The notes beneath the pieces are model-generated. The model was not told where the DNA came from. It saw only the letters and a list, made by a program, of their open reading frames with translations, and made no database searches. From Streptomyces spinosisporus (GTDB lineage: Bacteria; Actinomycetota; Actinomycetes; Streptomycetales; Streptomycetaceae), in NCBI RefSeq assembly GCF_022698145.1, contig NZ_JALDAX010000002.1, forward strand, positions 558,001 to 622,000: DNA of 64,000 nt. Reading direction: 5' to 3'. How positions within the stretch are numbered: position 1 is the stretch's first letter; each line of letters starts with the position of its first letter. Made by a program: the position numbers and the translations under genes. Positions 9,381 to 20,509 of this stretch are shown here, piece after piece.

Positions 9381-10921
9381 CCGATCCGTACGCCGTGCCG
9401 GTGCCCAGGGGCTACCGGACCGGACACTGGGAGGTCCGGGAGCCCATCGCGACCGGTGCCTTCGGCAGCGTCTACGAGGGCAGACGCGTCGGCGGCCCGG
9501 CCGATCTGCCCCGCACGGCCGCCCTGAAGTTCCTGCCCACCGGCACCGGCACCCCCCGTCAGCTCACGCATCTGCGCGAACTCATCGACCGCGAGGTCGA
9601 GCTGCACCGGCGGCTGAAGCAGCCGCGGCTGATCCGGATGTACGAGACGCTCGTCGTCGACGACCCGGAGCGCCCCGCCCTCGACGGCGCCACCGTCCTC
9701 GTCCTGGAGAAGGCGGAAGGATCGCTCGGCGCCCTCCTCGACCGGGCGCCGCGGCCCGACGCGGGTCCCGCGCTCCTCGCGCAGATCTGCGAGGGCCTGG
9801 CCCAGCTGCACCGCGCCGGATGGGTGCACGGCGATCTGAAACCGGCCAACGTGCTGCTGATGAAGGACGGTTCGGCACGGCTGGCCGACTTCAACATGGC
9901 CGGGGAACTGGAGGGCACGCACGCCTACACGCCCGCGTTCTCCACGCCGGACTACACCCCGCCGGAGCTGCTCTGGGCGGAGATCGGGGAACGGGGCCGG
10001 CGGATCCGCCCGTCGGCGGACGTCTGGGCCTTCGGGGTGCTGGCGCATCTCGTGCTGACCGGCTCCTTCCCGCTGCCCGGCGGCACCCCGAGCGCCCGCC
10101 GCGACGCGGCCGTGGCCTACGCCCGCGGCACCGACGAACTGCGGCTGTCCCCCGAACTCCCGGACGCCTGGCGCCGGATCGTGCGGGACTGCCTGGCCCG
10201 TACGCACGCGGACCGGGTCGGCACGGACGCGCTGCTGCGCCGCGTCGAGGAGGCGGCCGGGACGGGCCGCTCGCCCCGGCTGCCGAGGGTGCTGCTGCCC
10301 CGCAGGCGCCGCGGCGCGGTCGCGCTGGCCTCGGCGGTGGCGACGGTGGCCGTCGCGGCGCTCGGCTACGGCATCAGCAGCTGGGCCGACTCGGGATCGG
10401 ACGACGCGAAGCCGTCCGCGACGACCGCGGCGGGCTACGGCGCCACCGAACTGCGCACGGACCGGGGCATCCCGGTGCGCTACCGCCGGCTGATCGTCGA
10501 CTCGGCGCACGACTGCCTCCAGCGGGAGGTCTCCCCCGCGCTCATCGCGGCGATGCTGAAGGTGGAGAGCAACTTCGACCCGAACCTCTCCGACCCCGCC
10601 AAGAACGAGTACGGCATCGCCCGCTGGACCCCGGGCGTGCTGCGCTGGTGGAGCCGCTCGGACGGCGTGCCCGCCTCGGCGACGCCCACTCCGCCCCTGT
10701 CCCCCTCGGTGTCCATCCCGGCCATGAGCCGCTACCTGTGCTTCATGGAGCCCCGCCTCGACACCTCCCTGCCCGGCGACCGCCGCCTCCTGCTCGCCGC
10801 CGCCTACCGGACCTCGTACAAGAAGGTGAACGCCGCGGGCGGTGTTCCCCCGAAGTACCACGACTACACCACCCGCGTCGCCCACTACCTCAAGGAGTAC
10901 GCCCCTCCCACCGCGAAGTGA
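9377..10921 (+). CDS. Ser/Thr kinase fused to an extracytoplasmic lysozyme-like domain
   Basis: 514 residues. The kinase part (about 18-290) shows GAFGSV, the ATP-binding Lys in AALKFL (residue 51), HGDLKPANVLL with catalytic Asp 153, and DFN instead of DFG (Asp 171). It is therefore a non-RD kinase (HGD) with an altered DFG. One membrane segment lies at about 314-335. The outside domain (about 350-510) has SPALIAAMLKVESNFDPN with Glu 397 placed as the catalytic acid of lytic transglycosylases, then YGIARWTP where classical enzymes have a GLMQ-type motif. The GTG start overlaps the FHA stop. A direct link from cell-wall contact to signalling is plausible. Whether it cleaves or only binds glycan is open. 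Confidence 0.85.
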   Translation: MTDPYAVPVPRGYRTGHWEVREPIATGAFGSVYEGRRVGGPADLPRTAALKFLPTGTGTPRQLTHLRELIDREVELHRRLKQPRLIRMYETLVVDDPERPALDGATVLVLEKAEGSLGALLDRAPRPDAGPALLAQICEGLAQLHRAGWVHGDLKPANVLLMKDGSARLADFNMAGELEGTHAYTPAFSTPDYTPPELLWAEIGERGRRIRPSADVWAFGVLAHLVLTGSFPLPGGTPSARRDAAVAYARGTDELRLSPELPDAWRRIVRDCLARTHADRVGTDALLRRVEEAAGTGRSPRLPRVLLPRRRRGAVALASAVATVAVAALGYGISSWADSGSDDAKPSATTAAGYGATELRTDRGIPVRYRRLIVDSAHDCLQREVSPALIAAMLKVESNFDPNLSDPAKNEYGIARWTPGVLRWWSRSDGVPASATPTPPLSPSVSIPAMSRYLCFMEPRLDTSLPGDRRLLLAAAYRTSYKKVNAAGGVPPKYHDYTTRVAHYLKEYAPPTAK

Positions 10922-10978
10922 CCCTGAGACTTCTCAGGTACCGCGCGCGGGACGCCCACGCGACCCTGACCACACGCC

Positions 10979-11018
10979 CGCGGCCTCCGGCCCCCTCGGG
11001 GGAGGGCCGGAGGCCGCG
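10979..11018. terminator. Hairpin terminator after the FHA-kinase operon
   Basis: Perfect 14-bp arms CGCGGCCTCCGGCC (10979-10992) and its complement (11005-11018) with a 12-base loop. Confidence 0.8.
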
Positions 11019-11092
11019 GCCGCGTCCCGCTGCTGTACGGTCCCGATGCCCCGCCCGAAGATCGCGGCGCGGGCCCACACCGGAGGGGGATC

Positions 11093-11593
11093 GTGAACCA
11101 GCAGCCAGTCCCGGCACCGAGAAACCCGCTGAGCGGAAGGAAGAGGACCGCTGTCGCCGTGGGGACGTTGATCGCGGCACCGTTGCTCATGGTGGCCACG
11201 GCCTGCGGATCCAAGGACGACGGCGGGCACGACGCCTCGACGGCCGCCGCACGGCCCGCCGCGAGCCGTAGCGGTGCGGCGGCGCCTGCCGCACACGCGT
11301 CCGCGCCACCCGGCCCGGCGCAGAGGCTGGCCGACCTCGACGGCGACCTCCGCCCCGCCGAGCAGTACGACCAGGTCCTCTCCGCACTGGCACCGCGCTG
11401 CAAGGAGGACAGGGCGCAGCTGGTGAACGTCGTCGACACGACGCTGAAGTCCCTCAAGAAGAAGGCCGGCGCCGACGAGGAAGAGGACGAGTTCGGCGTC
11501 CTGCAGAAGCTGGAGAGCGTGGTGCCCGCCGGGAAGCCGAAGGCCGACTGCGCCTCGCAGGCGGCGGCCTACGCGGCTGGCGAGGGGAACTGA
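11093..11593 (+). CDS. Small secreted lipoprotein
   Basis: 166 residues from a GTG with GGAGGGGG upstream. A positive N-region ([10 protein letters not shown]) and hydrophobic core lead to MVATACGS, a somewhat loose lipobox with Cys at about residue 38. An Ala-rich linker follows, then a helical domain with two Cys residues (RCKEDRA, KADCAS). No enzyme motif is visible. It stands alone between two terminators, downstream of the kinase operon, and may be an independent unit. Confidence 0.75.
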   Translation: MNQQPVPAPRNPLSGRKRTAVAVGTLIAAPLLMVATACGSKDDGGHDASTAAARPAASRSGAAAPAAHASAPPGPAQRLADLDGDLRPAEQYDQVLSALAPRCKEDRAQLVNVVDTTLKSLKKKAGADEEEDEFGVLQKLESVVPAGKPKADCASQAAAYAAGEGN

Positions 11594-11597
11594 CAGC

Positions 11598-11633
11598 GGC
11601 GCCCCCGCACGGCCGGAGCTGTGCGGGGGCGCC
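11598..11633. terminator. Bidirectional terminator between lipoprotein gene and purH
   Basis: Perfect 13-bp arms GGCGCCCCCGCAC (11598-11610) and GTGCGGGGGCGCC (11621-11633), between two convergent genes. Confidence 0.85.
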
Positions 11634-11656
11634 GGTGTTGCGGCGTGGGTGGCGCG

Positions 11657-13215
<1,559 letters not shown>

Positions 13216-13219
<4 letters not shown>

Positions 13220-13845
13220 TGGATAACTACCTTTCGTCCCTCAATGCGATAGCCGTTGCGGGCGAGCCGCCCCACGACATCGACGAGCAGCCTTCGCTCG
13301 ACTTCCTTGATGCGCTCGTGCAGAGCGCTCTCGTCGTCCTCGTTGCGGACCTCCACCACGCCCTGCGCGATGATCGGCCCGGTGTCGACGCCGTCGTCGA
13401 CGAAGTGGACGGTGCAGCCGGTGACCCTGGCGCCGTACGCGAGCGCGTCCCGCACACCGTGGGCTCCGGGAAAACTGGGCAGCAGGGCGGGGTGGGTGTT
13501 CACGAACCGCCCGCCGAAGCGCGCGAGGAACTCCTTGCCCACGATCTTCATGAACCCGGCGGAGACGACGAGGTCGGGCTCGTGCGCGGCGACGGCCGCG
13601 GCGAGGTGCGCGTCCCACTCCTCGCGGCTGCCGAAGTCCCTGACCCGGCAGACGAAGGTCGCGAGCCCGGCGCGCTCCGCACGCGCCAGCCCCTCGATGC
13701 CCTCGCGGTCGGCGCCGACGGCCACGATCTCGGCCCCGTAGGCCTCGGCTCCGACGGCCGCGATCTCGTCGAGGAGCGCCTGCAGATTGGTACCGGATCC
13801 GGAGACCAGCACGACGAGGCGCTTGACCACGGGCTTGGCGGCCAC
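13216..13845 (-). CDS. purN: Phosphoribosylglycinamide formyltransferase
   Basis: Transfers formyl from 10-formyl-THF to GAR in purine synthesis. 209 residues. [16 protein letters not shown] binds the phosphoribosyl group. The catalytic Asn-His pair lies in [15 protein letters not shown], and the catalytic Asp in [15 protein letters not shown]. The GTG start has AAAGGG upstream. It is first in a purN-purH operon. The 277-bp upstream gap (13846-14122) holds GTAC-GGTC-GTAC near 13874 and a C/G-rich hairpin near 13955-13985, but no gene. Confidence 0.97.
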
Positions 13846-14122
13846 GGGTGGGGCCCTTTCTCGGGGGAGCGTTTGTACGGTCGTACGAATGCTTCGAGCC
13901 CCGGGATACGGGGAAGTCTACGAAGCGGCCGAACGGCAGCAACGATACCGGCACTGAGCACGGCCCCCACGGGACGGGGGCGTGGCCGGAAGGTAGCGTC
14001 TGGGAGAGCCCCGGTCGGGAACGCGGTCGTCGTGCGGTGCGTTTCCCAGGGGAAGACTCACCCGAGACAGCCGTACGAAGGCCTGATCGCAGCCGTATCA
14101 CCTAGGGGAAGACGCTCACTTG

Positions 14123-14914
14123 ATGCCGGACCGCAGCCTGCGACTCCTCACGCTCCCCCCGCAGCCGTTGCAGGGAGGGGAGCACCGCGGCGTGCTGCTG
14201 CGCGAGCGCCCCGCCTCACCGCCGGACGCGCCCTCCGACCGGAAGGACGGCGGCAGCGGCGCCGACGGCCGGGACGGACGGGACGAGGACAGGGACAACC
14301 CCTTCGCCCCTCCGCCGGAGGGCACGCCGGACCGCCCGTGGCAGCCGCGCCGCCCGGCCGACGGCCAGGGCGGCGAGGGTTCCGACGGCGACAGCTCTCC
14401 CTGGGGCAGCCAGTGGAGCGACCGCCAGCCGGGCCGCTCCTCCGGCGGCTTCGGGCAGCGGCCCGGCAGCCCGCAGCCCGGCCCCGAGGGCCAGGGCGGG
14501 AACACGCAGGGCCCGGGCATGCGCTGGGACCCGACGGACCCGGCCCAGCGCCGCGCGCGCTACGCGCTGCTGTGCGGCATGTGGGCCTTCTTCTTCGCCC
14601 TGTTCAGCTGGCCGTACGTGGCCCTGCTGCTGGGCGCCCTCGCGCTGTACTGGGGTGTGAGCTCCCTGCGCGCCAGGTCCGCCGCCCCGCAGGGCGCCGC
14701 CGAGCCGCCGGGCCGGCCCCAGACGACGGCGGCGGTGACCGGCCTGGTGACGGCCGCGCTGGCCATCGCCCTGGTCGCCGCGTCGTTCACGGCCCGGCTG
14801 GTCTACAGCGACTACTACTCGTGCACGAACGACGCCCTGACCAACCAGGCGAAGCAGTCCTGCAGCGACCTGCTGCCGAAGGAGCTGCGCGGACTGCTCG
14901 GCACCAACAGCTGA
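14123..14914 (+). CDS. Membrane protein with long polar N-terminus
   Basis: About 263 residues. The first 140 are rich in Gly, Pro, Asp and Arg (linker-like). Then come hydrophobic segments [34 protein letters not shown] and [17 protein letters not shown]. The short outside tail contains two Cys ([17 protein letters not shown]) that could form a disulfide. A TTG one codon upstream is an alternative start; GGGGAAG fits either. No function recognised. Convergent with the DUF6350 gene. Confidence 0.75.
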   Translation: MPDRSLRLLTLPPQPLQGGEHRGVLLRERPASPPDAPSDRKDGGSGADGRDGRDEDRDNPFAPPPEGTPDRPWQPRRPADGQGGEGSDGDSSPWGSQWSDRQPGRSSGGFGQRPGSPQPGPEGQGGNTQGPGMRWDPTDPAQRRARYALLCGMWAFFFALFSWPYVALLLGALALYWGVSSLRARSAAPQGAAEPPGRPQTTAAVTGLVTAALAIALVAASFTARLVYSDYYSCTNDALTNQAKQSCSDLLPKELRGLLGTNS

Positions 14915-14932
14915 CCGGGCGCCGAGCGCGGG

Positions 14933-16876
14933 TCACGGCTCGTCGGGGGTGTCCGGGGCGTCCGGGGTGCTGGGGGCGGTCGGCTTCTGCGGGGGCTTGA
15001 GCGCGTCCGGTGTTCTGGGCAGGTCCGGAGTCTTGGGCAGGTCCGGAGTCTTGGGCAGGTCCGGAGTCTTGGGCAGGTCCGGAGTCTTGGGCAGGTCCGG
15101 AGTCTTGGGCAGGCCCGGTGTTCTGGGCAGGACCGGCTCGCTCTTCAGCTCCGCCCAGCGGGCCTCCAGTGCCGCCCAGCGGGCCTCGTGCGTGAGGTCG
15201 TCGCGGCGGGGTGCCGGGGGTGCGGGCAACGGCTCGGCGGGCAGGAAGTCGTAGGCCGGGCCGTCCTTCTCGGTCAGCGGGGCGTAGACGTCGCCGTCGT
15301 CGTAGGGCACGGACGGCGGCTTGGCGGGGGGCGGTGCGGGCGCCCGGTCCGCGCTCTGCGGGCCGCCTCCCGGGCCCTTCTGGAATCCGAACCATGCCGC
15401 GACCGACGCGGCCGTCCGCCGGATCCGGCCTCCGCGCGCCGGTGACGTCACCTCCGGCTCCGCCGGTGTCGGCGCGCTCGCCGCCGGCTCCACCGTCCCG
15501 GGCTCCACCGTCTTCGGTTCCATCGTTTCCGGCCCTCCCGTCCTCGGGTCAGCGACCCGCAGCTCCAGGGTCTTCCTGGTCCTGCTCTTCTCGGCGGCCA
15601 GGCGGCGCGTGCGGCACAGCCAGGCCCGTCGTAGCACCGCCGTGGGGATCGCGGGCAGCGCCGTCCAGGCGAGCGCCGCGAGACCCGTCTGCCACCACAC
15701 CGGCCCGAACCGGGCCAGCTCGGCGACGCCGAGCGGACCGCCCGCGAGCCCGGTGAGGACGGCCGTGGCGACGGCGCACAGCAGCGCCGCCAGCGCGGCG
15801 GTCCCGGCGGTGTGCGCCGAGCCGGGGGACTGCGCCCGGCCCACGAACCACCCGACCGTCAGGGCGGCGGCCAGCGGCACCACCGCCGCGGCCCAGTTCA
15901 CCCACTGCCCGGGTCCGGCGTCCGGCACCGCAGCCAGCAGCGGGAACGGCGGCAGCAGCGGAGCCGGCGCCGAGGACAGCGGTCCCACCACGTGACCTGC
16001 GCCCAGGACGAACCCCGGTCCCAGGGCGTACGCCGCTGCCCACACCGCCGCGTTCGGCACCAGCGCCGCGCACAGCAGCAGCACCGCGAAACGGCCCGAC
16101 CAGCCCTCCGTGAGCTGCACGAACGTGCCCCGCGCCGCCGCGCCGTGCCACACCAGCGATGCCGCCACCAGCAGCGCCCCGCCGCCGACGAGCACCGCCG
16201 CGCCCGCGCCCGCTGCCCGCGCGGCCGTGCCCAGGCGCTCGCGGGCGTACGGTGCGGGCGAGCGGCGCCCGGGCGGCAGCAGCAGTCCGGGCACGGCGTC
16301 GACGGCTTCGAGCGGTCTGCCGTAGGCGCTCCACACGCCCAGGGCCGCCGCGGCCATGACGAGCGCCGGCAGGCTCACCCCGGTCCACTCCCACGAGGGC
16401 CGCAGGGCACCGCCGGACGCGTAGAGCGCGGCGGCCGTGCCGACGCCGAGGTAGCCGAGGACGACACCCGTCCAGACCGCGCGGGCGGACCCGAGCGGCG
16501 CGTCCTCCTCGTCGCCCTCGACGGCGTCGCGTGCCGCCCGGTGCACCAGCCACACCGGCAGCGCGAGCAGCAGCAGCGGCGTGACCCCCACCGGCGCGGG
16601 GACTCCGGAGAGCGTCTCGGTGCGGATCAGTTCGGTGCCGTGCGCCAGGAGCCACAGAGCGGCGGCGACGTGGAGCGAGCCGCCCGGCCCGCTGTCGGGA
16701 TACGGCGAGCTGATCCACATCGCCACCACGAGCACGGCGAACGAACCGAGCCCCAGCCCGGCGGCCAGTACGCCTCCGACGAGGCCGGCGGCCAGCCCGG
16801 GCGAGCGGTCGCGCAGCCGGGCGGGCAGGGACGACAGCGGAGGTCGGCGAGCGGTCATCTGGATCACGACGGCCAT
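14933..16876 (-). CDS. DUF6350 multi-pass membrane protein with Pro-rich repeat tail
   Basis: 647 residues. After a short Arg-rich start, about 11-12 hydrophobic segments fill residues 25-430, beginning [24 protein letters not shown]. This matches the actinobacterial DUF6350 family as I know it. The cytoplasmic tail of about 200 residues ends in repeated DLPKTP hexapeptides. The ATG has GGGAGC directly upstream. Role unknown. It is divergent from the sigma-like gene with about 96 bp between starts. Confidence 0.8.
   Translation of the reverse strand: MAVVIQMTARRPPLSSLPARLRDRSPGLAAGLVGGVLAAGLGLGSFAVLVVAMWISSPYPDSGPGGSLHVAAALWLLAHGTELIRTETLSGVPAPVGVTPLLLLALPVWLVHRAARDAVEGDEEDAPLGSARAVWTGVVLGYLGVGTAAALYASGGALRPSWEWTGVSLPALVMAAAALGVWSAYGRPLEAVDAVPGLLLPPGRRSPAPYARERLGTAARAAGAGAAVLVGGGALLVAASLVWHGAAARGTFVQLTEGWSGRFAVLLLCAALVPNAAVWAAAYALGPGFVLGAGHVVGPLSSAPAPLLPPFPLLAAVPDAGPGQWVNWAAAVVPLAAALTVGWFVGRAQSPGSAHTAGTAALAALLCAVATAVLTGLAGGPLGVAELARFGPVWWQTGLAALAWTALPAIPTAVLRRAWLCRTRRLAAEKSRTRKTLELRVADPRTGGPETMEPKTVEPGTVEPAASAPTPAEPEVTSPARGGRIRRTAASVAAWFGFQKGPGGGPQSADRAPAPPPAKPPSVPYDDGDVYAPLTEKDGPAYDFLPAEPLPAPPAPRRDDLTHEARWAALEARWAELKSEPVLPRTPGLPKTPDLPKTPDLPKTPDLPKTPDLPKTPDLPRTPDALKPPQKPTAPSTPDAPDTPDEP
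15005..15130. repeat. 18-bp tandem repeats encoding DLPKTP
   Basis: Seven units of 18 bp. Five central copies (15023-15112) of GTCCGGAGTCTTGGGCAG are identical; the flanking copies carry TGTTC variants. The repeats stay in frame and lengthen the DUF6350 tail six residues at a time. Identity at third positions suggests recent expansion by slippage. Confidence 0.95.
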
Positions 16877-16972
16877 GCTCCCAACGACACGCGCTTTCTC
16901 GTCGTAACGGGCAAACCTCCGTAGTGTCGCTCAATATACGTTTATGTTCTTTTTCGTTCGGAAGGGCGCATC

Positions 16973-17833
16973 GTGACGCAGGGTCAGGTCGACGAGGCCA
17001 AGGTGACGGTGTGTCTGGAGAAGCAGCAGGCCCCTGCCCTGACCCCCGCTCAGGCCTTCGACGCGCTCTACGCGTTCTGCGCGCCCGCCCTCGTACGGCA
17101 GGCCTATTTGCTCACCGGACGGCGCGAGCTGGCGCGCGAGTCGGTCGAGCGGGCCTTCCAGCTGGCCTGGCAGCGCTGGCCCGAGGTGGCCCGCGACCGG
17201 GACCCGGCGGGCTGGGTGCGGGCGACGACGTACGAGTACGCGCTCTCCCCCTGGCATCGGTTCCGCCCGAGCCACCGCCACCCGGAGCCCCCGCCGTCCG
17301 ACGCGGGCGACCGCGCGCTGATGGACGTCCTGCTCACGCTGCCGGCGCCGTACCGCAGGACACTGCTGCTGTACGACGGTGTGGGTCTGGATCTGCCGGA
17401 GACGGCGGCCGAGACGGAGGCGAGCACACCGGCCGCGGCGGGCCGGCTGCTGCATGCGCGCGAGGTGATCGCCGCGCGTCTGCCGGACCTGGCCGACCAG
17501 TCCGTGCTGCACCGCCGACTGGCCGAAGTGGCCTCAGCGGAGCAGCTGCGCGCGCGCAGGCCGCCGACGGTCCGCACGGCCGGCGAGCGCAGATCACGGT
17601 TCTGGGCACGGGCTGCCATCGCGTTCACGGTCGCGCTCATCGGAACGACGACCTTCACCCTGCGCACGGCTCCGACGCACTACGAGCCCCCGGTCGCGCC
17701 CGGCGTGCAGGTGCAGGGAGTGCCGCCGCGGGTGGCGCTCGGGCCGCTGTCGGAGGCGGAGACCCGGCTGCGGGCGAAGCTGCGCCGGAGCACGGTGAAC
17801 GGGCCCGAGCGGCTGGTGCCGCAGTTCAGGTGA
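16973..17833 (+). CDS. ECF-sigma-like protein with C-terminal membrane segment
   Basis: 286 residues from a GTG with GGAAGGG upstream. Residues 25-170 follow the region 2/region 4 layout of ECF sigma factors: FDALYAFCAPALVRQAYLLTG, then AFQLAWQRWPEVARDRDPAGWVR, and LPAPYRRTLLLYDGVGLDLP for region 4. The second half has a membrane helix near 212-230 (FWARAAIAFTVALIGTTTFTL) and an outside tail, so it is not a plain sigma factor. The upstream 40 bases are unusually AT-rich (ATATACGTTTATGTTC), a likely promoter. A terminator follows. Whether it initiates transcription is unknown. Confidence 0.75.
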   Translation: MTQGQVDEAKVTVCLEKQQAPALTPAQAFDALYAFCAPALVRQAYLLTGRRELARESVERAFQLAWQRWPEVARDRDPAGWVRATTYEYALSPWHRFRPSHRHPEPPPSDAGDRALMDVLLTLPAPYRRTLLLYDGVGLDLPETAAETEASTPAAAGRLLHAREVIAARLPDLADQSVLHRRLAEVASAEQLRARRPPTVRTAGERRSRFWARAAIAFTVALIGTTTFTLRTAPTHYEPPVAPGVQVQGVPPRVALGPLSEAETRLRAKLRRSTVNGPERLVPQFR

Positions 17834-17838
17834 CGCGA

Positions 17839-17871
17839 ACGGGCCCGCCCCCGTGCGGGGAGCGGGCCCGT
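17839..17871. terminator. Terminator between the sigma-like gene and sucD
   Basis: Arms ACGGGCCCGC (17839-17848) and GCGGGCCCGT (17862-17871) between convergent genes. Confidence 0.8.
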
Positions 17872-17896
17872 CAACACCCTTGCGGGAAGCGGCGGT

Positions 17897-18781
17897 TCAG
17901 CCGGCCAGGATGGCGCGCGCCAGCTTGGCGGTCTCGGTCGGCGTCTTGCCGACCTTGACGCCGGCGGCCTCGAGGGCCTCCTTCTTCGCGGCGGCCGTAC
18001 CGGAGGAGCCGGAGACGATGGCGCCGGCGTGGCCCATGGTCTTGCCCTCGGGCGCGGTGAAGCCCGCGACGTAGCCGACCACCGGCTTGGTCACGTTCTC
18101 CTTGATGAAGGCCGCGGCACGCTCCTCGGCGTCGCCGCCGATCTCACCGATCATCACGATCAGGTCGGTGTCGGGGTCGGCCTCGAACGCGGCGAGCGCG
18201 TCGATGTGCGTGGTGCCGATGACCGGGTCGCCACCGATGCCGACGGCGGAGGAGAAGCCGATGTCCCGCAGCTCGTACATCATCTGGTACGTCAGCGTGC
18301 CCGACTTCGAGACCAGGCCGATACGGCCCGGCTTGGTGATGTCGCCCGGGATGATGCCGGCGTTCGACTGGCCCGGCGTGATCAGGCCGGGGCAGTTCGG
18401 GCCGATGATCCGGGTCTTGTTGCCCTTCTCCACGGCGTACGCGTAGAACGCGGCCGAGTCGTGCACCGCGATGCCCTCGGTGATGACGACCGCGAGCGGG
18501 ATCTCGGCGTCGATGGCCTCGACCACGGCGGCCTTGGAGAAGGCCGGCGGGACGAAGAGGACGGATACGTTCGCGCCCGTCTTCTCCATCGCCTCGGCGA
18601 CCGTGCCGAAGACCGGGATCTCGGTGCCGTCGAAGTCGACGGAGGTGCCCGCCTTGCGCGGGTTCACGCCACCGACGATGTTCGTGCCGTCACCGAGCAT
18701 GAGCTTGGTGTGCTTCATGCCCGTCGAGCCGGTCATGCCCTGGACGATGACCTTGGAGTCCTTGTTGAGGAAGATAGCCAT
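17897..18781 (-). CDS. sucD: Succinyl-CoA synthetase alpha subunit
   Basis: Forms succinate and NTP from succinyl-CoA with SucC. 294 residues. The CoA-binding Rossmann start is [30 protein letters not shown] follows, and the phospho-histidine is in [13 protein letters not shown]. The ATG lies 21 bp after the sucC stop, so sucC-sucD is an operon read leftwards and closed by the hairpin at 17839-17871. Confidence 0.97.
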   Translation of the reverse strand: MAIFLNKDSKVIVQGMTGSTGMKHTKLMLGDGTNIVGGVNPRKAGTSVDFDGTEIPVFGTVAEAMEKTGANVSVLFVPPAFSKAAVVEAIDAEIPLAVVITEGIAVHDSAAFYAYAVEKGNKTRIIGPNCPGLITPGQSNAGIIPGDITKPGRIGLVSKSGTLTYQMMYELRDIGFSSAVGIGGDPVIGTTHIDALAAFEADPDTDLIVMIGEIGGDAEERAAAFIKENVTKPVVGYVAGFTAPEGKTMGHAGAIVSGSSGTAAAKKEALEAAGVKVGKTPTETAKLARAILAG

Positions 18782-18802
18782 GGCTGTGTAGTCCCTCGTC
18801 CC

Positions 18803-19984
18803 TTACTTCGCAGCAGCCGCGAGCTCTGCGGCCTTGTCGGCCGCGCCGTCCATGGTGTCGACGCGCTGCACCAGCGGGTGGTTGGCGTCGGTGAGGATCT
18901 TGCGACCCAGTTCGGCGTTGTTGCCGTCGAGGCGGACGACGAGCGGCTTGGTGACGTTCTCGCCACGGTCCTCGAGGAGCTTGAGGGCCTGGACGATGCC
19001 GTTGGCGACCTCGTCGCACGCGGTGATGCCGCCGAAGACGTTGACGAAGACGGACTTGACGTCCTCGTCGCCCAGGATGATCTCCAGGCCGTTCGCCATG
19101 ACCTGGGCGGAGGCGCCACCGCCGATGTCCAGGAAGTTGGCGGGCTTCACGCCGCCGTGGTTCTCGCCGGCGTACGCGACGACGTCGAGGGTGCTCATGA
19201 CGAGACCCGCGCCATTGCCGATGATGCCGACCTCGCCGTCGAGCTTGACGTAGTTGAGGTTCTTCTCCTTGGCGGCGGCCTCCAGCGGGTTCGCGGAGTC
19301 CTTGTCCTGGAGGGCCTCGTGCTCCGGCTGGCGGAACTCGGCGTTCTCGTCCAGGGAGACCTTGCCGTCGAGGGCGATGACGTCGCCGGAGGCGACCTTG
19401 GCCAGCGGGTTCACCTCGACCAGGAGGGCGTCCTCCTCGACGAAGGTCTTCCACAGGGTGACCAGGACGTCGGCGACCTTGTCGGCGACCTCGGCCGGGA
19501 AGTGGGCGGCCTCGACGATCTGGCGGGCGACCTCGGGGGTCACACCGACGTTGGCGTCGATCGGCGTCTTGGCGACGGCCTCGGGGCGGGTCTCCGCCAC
19601 CTCCTCGATCTCCATGCCGCCCTCGACGGACGCAATGGAGAGGAAGGTGCGGTTGGCGCGGTCGAGGAGGAAGGAGACGTAGTACTCCTCCACGATCTCG
19701 GGGGCCGTCTCGGCGATCATCACCTTGTGGACCGTGTGGCCCTTGATGTCCATGCCGAGGATGTTGGTCGCGTGCTCGACCGCCTCGTCGGCGGTGGCGG
19801 CGAGCTTCACGCCACCGGCCTTGCCACGGCCGCCCACCTTCACCTGGGCCTTGACGACAGACTTGCCACCGAGGCGCTCGGTGGCTGCGCGGGCCGCCTC
19901 AGGCGTGTCGATGACTTCACCGGCCAGCACCGGTACATCGTGCTTGGCGAAGAGGTCCCTCGCCTGGTACTCGAACAGGTCCAC
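18803..19984 (-). CDS. sucC: Succinyl-CoA synthetase beta subunit
   Basis: 393 residues beginning at a GTG with [20 protein letters not shown], the normal N-terminus. The ATP-grasp domain has [19 protein letters not shown], and the Mg/nucleotide region [12 protein letters not shown]. The CoA-ligase half carries [12 protein letters not shown] and [10 protein letters not shown]. It supplies the nucleotide-binding subunit of the TCA-cycle enzyme. First gene of the sucCD operon. Confidence 0.97.
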   Translation of the reverse strand: MDLFEYQARDLFAKHDVPVLAGEVIDTPEAARAATERLGGKSVVKAQVKVGGRGKAGGVKLAATADEAVEHATNILGMDIKGHTVHKVMIAETAPEIVEEYYVSFLLDRANRTFLSIASVEGGMEIEEVAETRPEAVAKTPIDANVGVTPEVARQIVEAAHFPAEVADKVADVLVTLWKTFVEEDALLVEVNPLAKVASGDVIALDGKVSLDENAEFRQPEHEALQDKDSANPLEAAAKEKNLNYVKLDGEVGIIGNGAGLVMSTLDVVAYAGENHGGVKPANFLDIGGGASAQVMANGLEIILGDEDVKSVFVNVFGGITACDEVANGIVQALKLLEDRGENVTKPLVVRLDGNNAELGRKILTDANHPLVQRVDTMDGAADKAAELAAAAK

Positions 19985-20509
19985 GCGCTTCCGTCCCTAT
20001 CAGTGATCTCGCGGTTCGTTGGATGCGTGGGCGTGCCGCGAAGGGCAACGTGACGTCCGCCGAGTGTCACAAGGGAGGCGCACACGGTGTCCGAGCGCGC
20101 GGCATGTCCGTCTCGCAGGTTATCGCTGCTTCCGAGGGGCCTCTAAATCGCGGGTCACACCTGAGCGGTGATACCTGTCACATGATGCCGCGCTCACTGG
20201 CACGGGGTGCCGTGAGTGAGGGCAGGTGTGGGCATGGGGTGCGTGCATGGGGTGCGTGCATGGGTAGGGCCTCACCGGGCTGGGGTTGACCCGGTGAGGC
20301 CCACTGAGCCCCCCGGCGGGCATGGCTTGCGCCGCCTTCGGGGCTCTGGGCGGGCGATCCCCACCCCAATGGGGACCGTCCGTCCCGTACCGCGGGGTTG
20401 GGGCCGGACAGTCCGACGGCTTTCGGCCGTCCGGGTCCTGCGACCACGCGGAGTCGGTTGTCCGGCGCGTTCCAGCTGGGGCGCCGGGGAACGGGGGTGC
20501 CGGTCGGCG
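19985..20509. other. 525-bp gap upstream of sucC
   Basis: Holds the sucC promoter region (AT-richer stretch about 20130-20185, including GTGATACCTGTCACATG), two tandem 13-bp copies of TGGGGTGCGTGCA near 20235-20262, and a terminator hairpin at 20267-20302. No credible gene is seen. Confidence 0.7.
20267..20302. terminator. Terminator of the repetitive secreted protein gene
   Basis: Arms GGGCCTCACCGGG (20267-20279) and CCCGGTGAGGCCC (20290-20302), perfect 13 bp, downstream of the minus-strand gene ending at 20510. Confidence 0.8.

Noticed and set aside
15005..15130. CRISPR array
   Set aside because: The 18-bp units are contiguous with no spacers and code in frame for DLPKTP.
18029..20053. 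A 674-residue plus-strand frame opposite sucCD
   Set aside because: Antisense shadow rich in Asp/Val/Arg/Gly; the minus-strand succinyl-CoA synthetase genes are certain.
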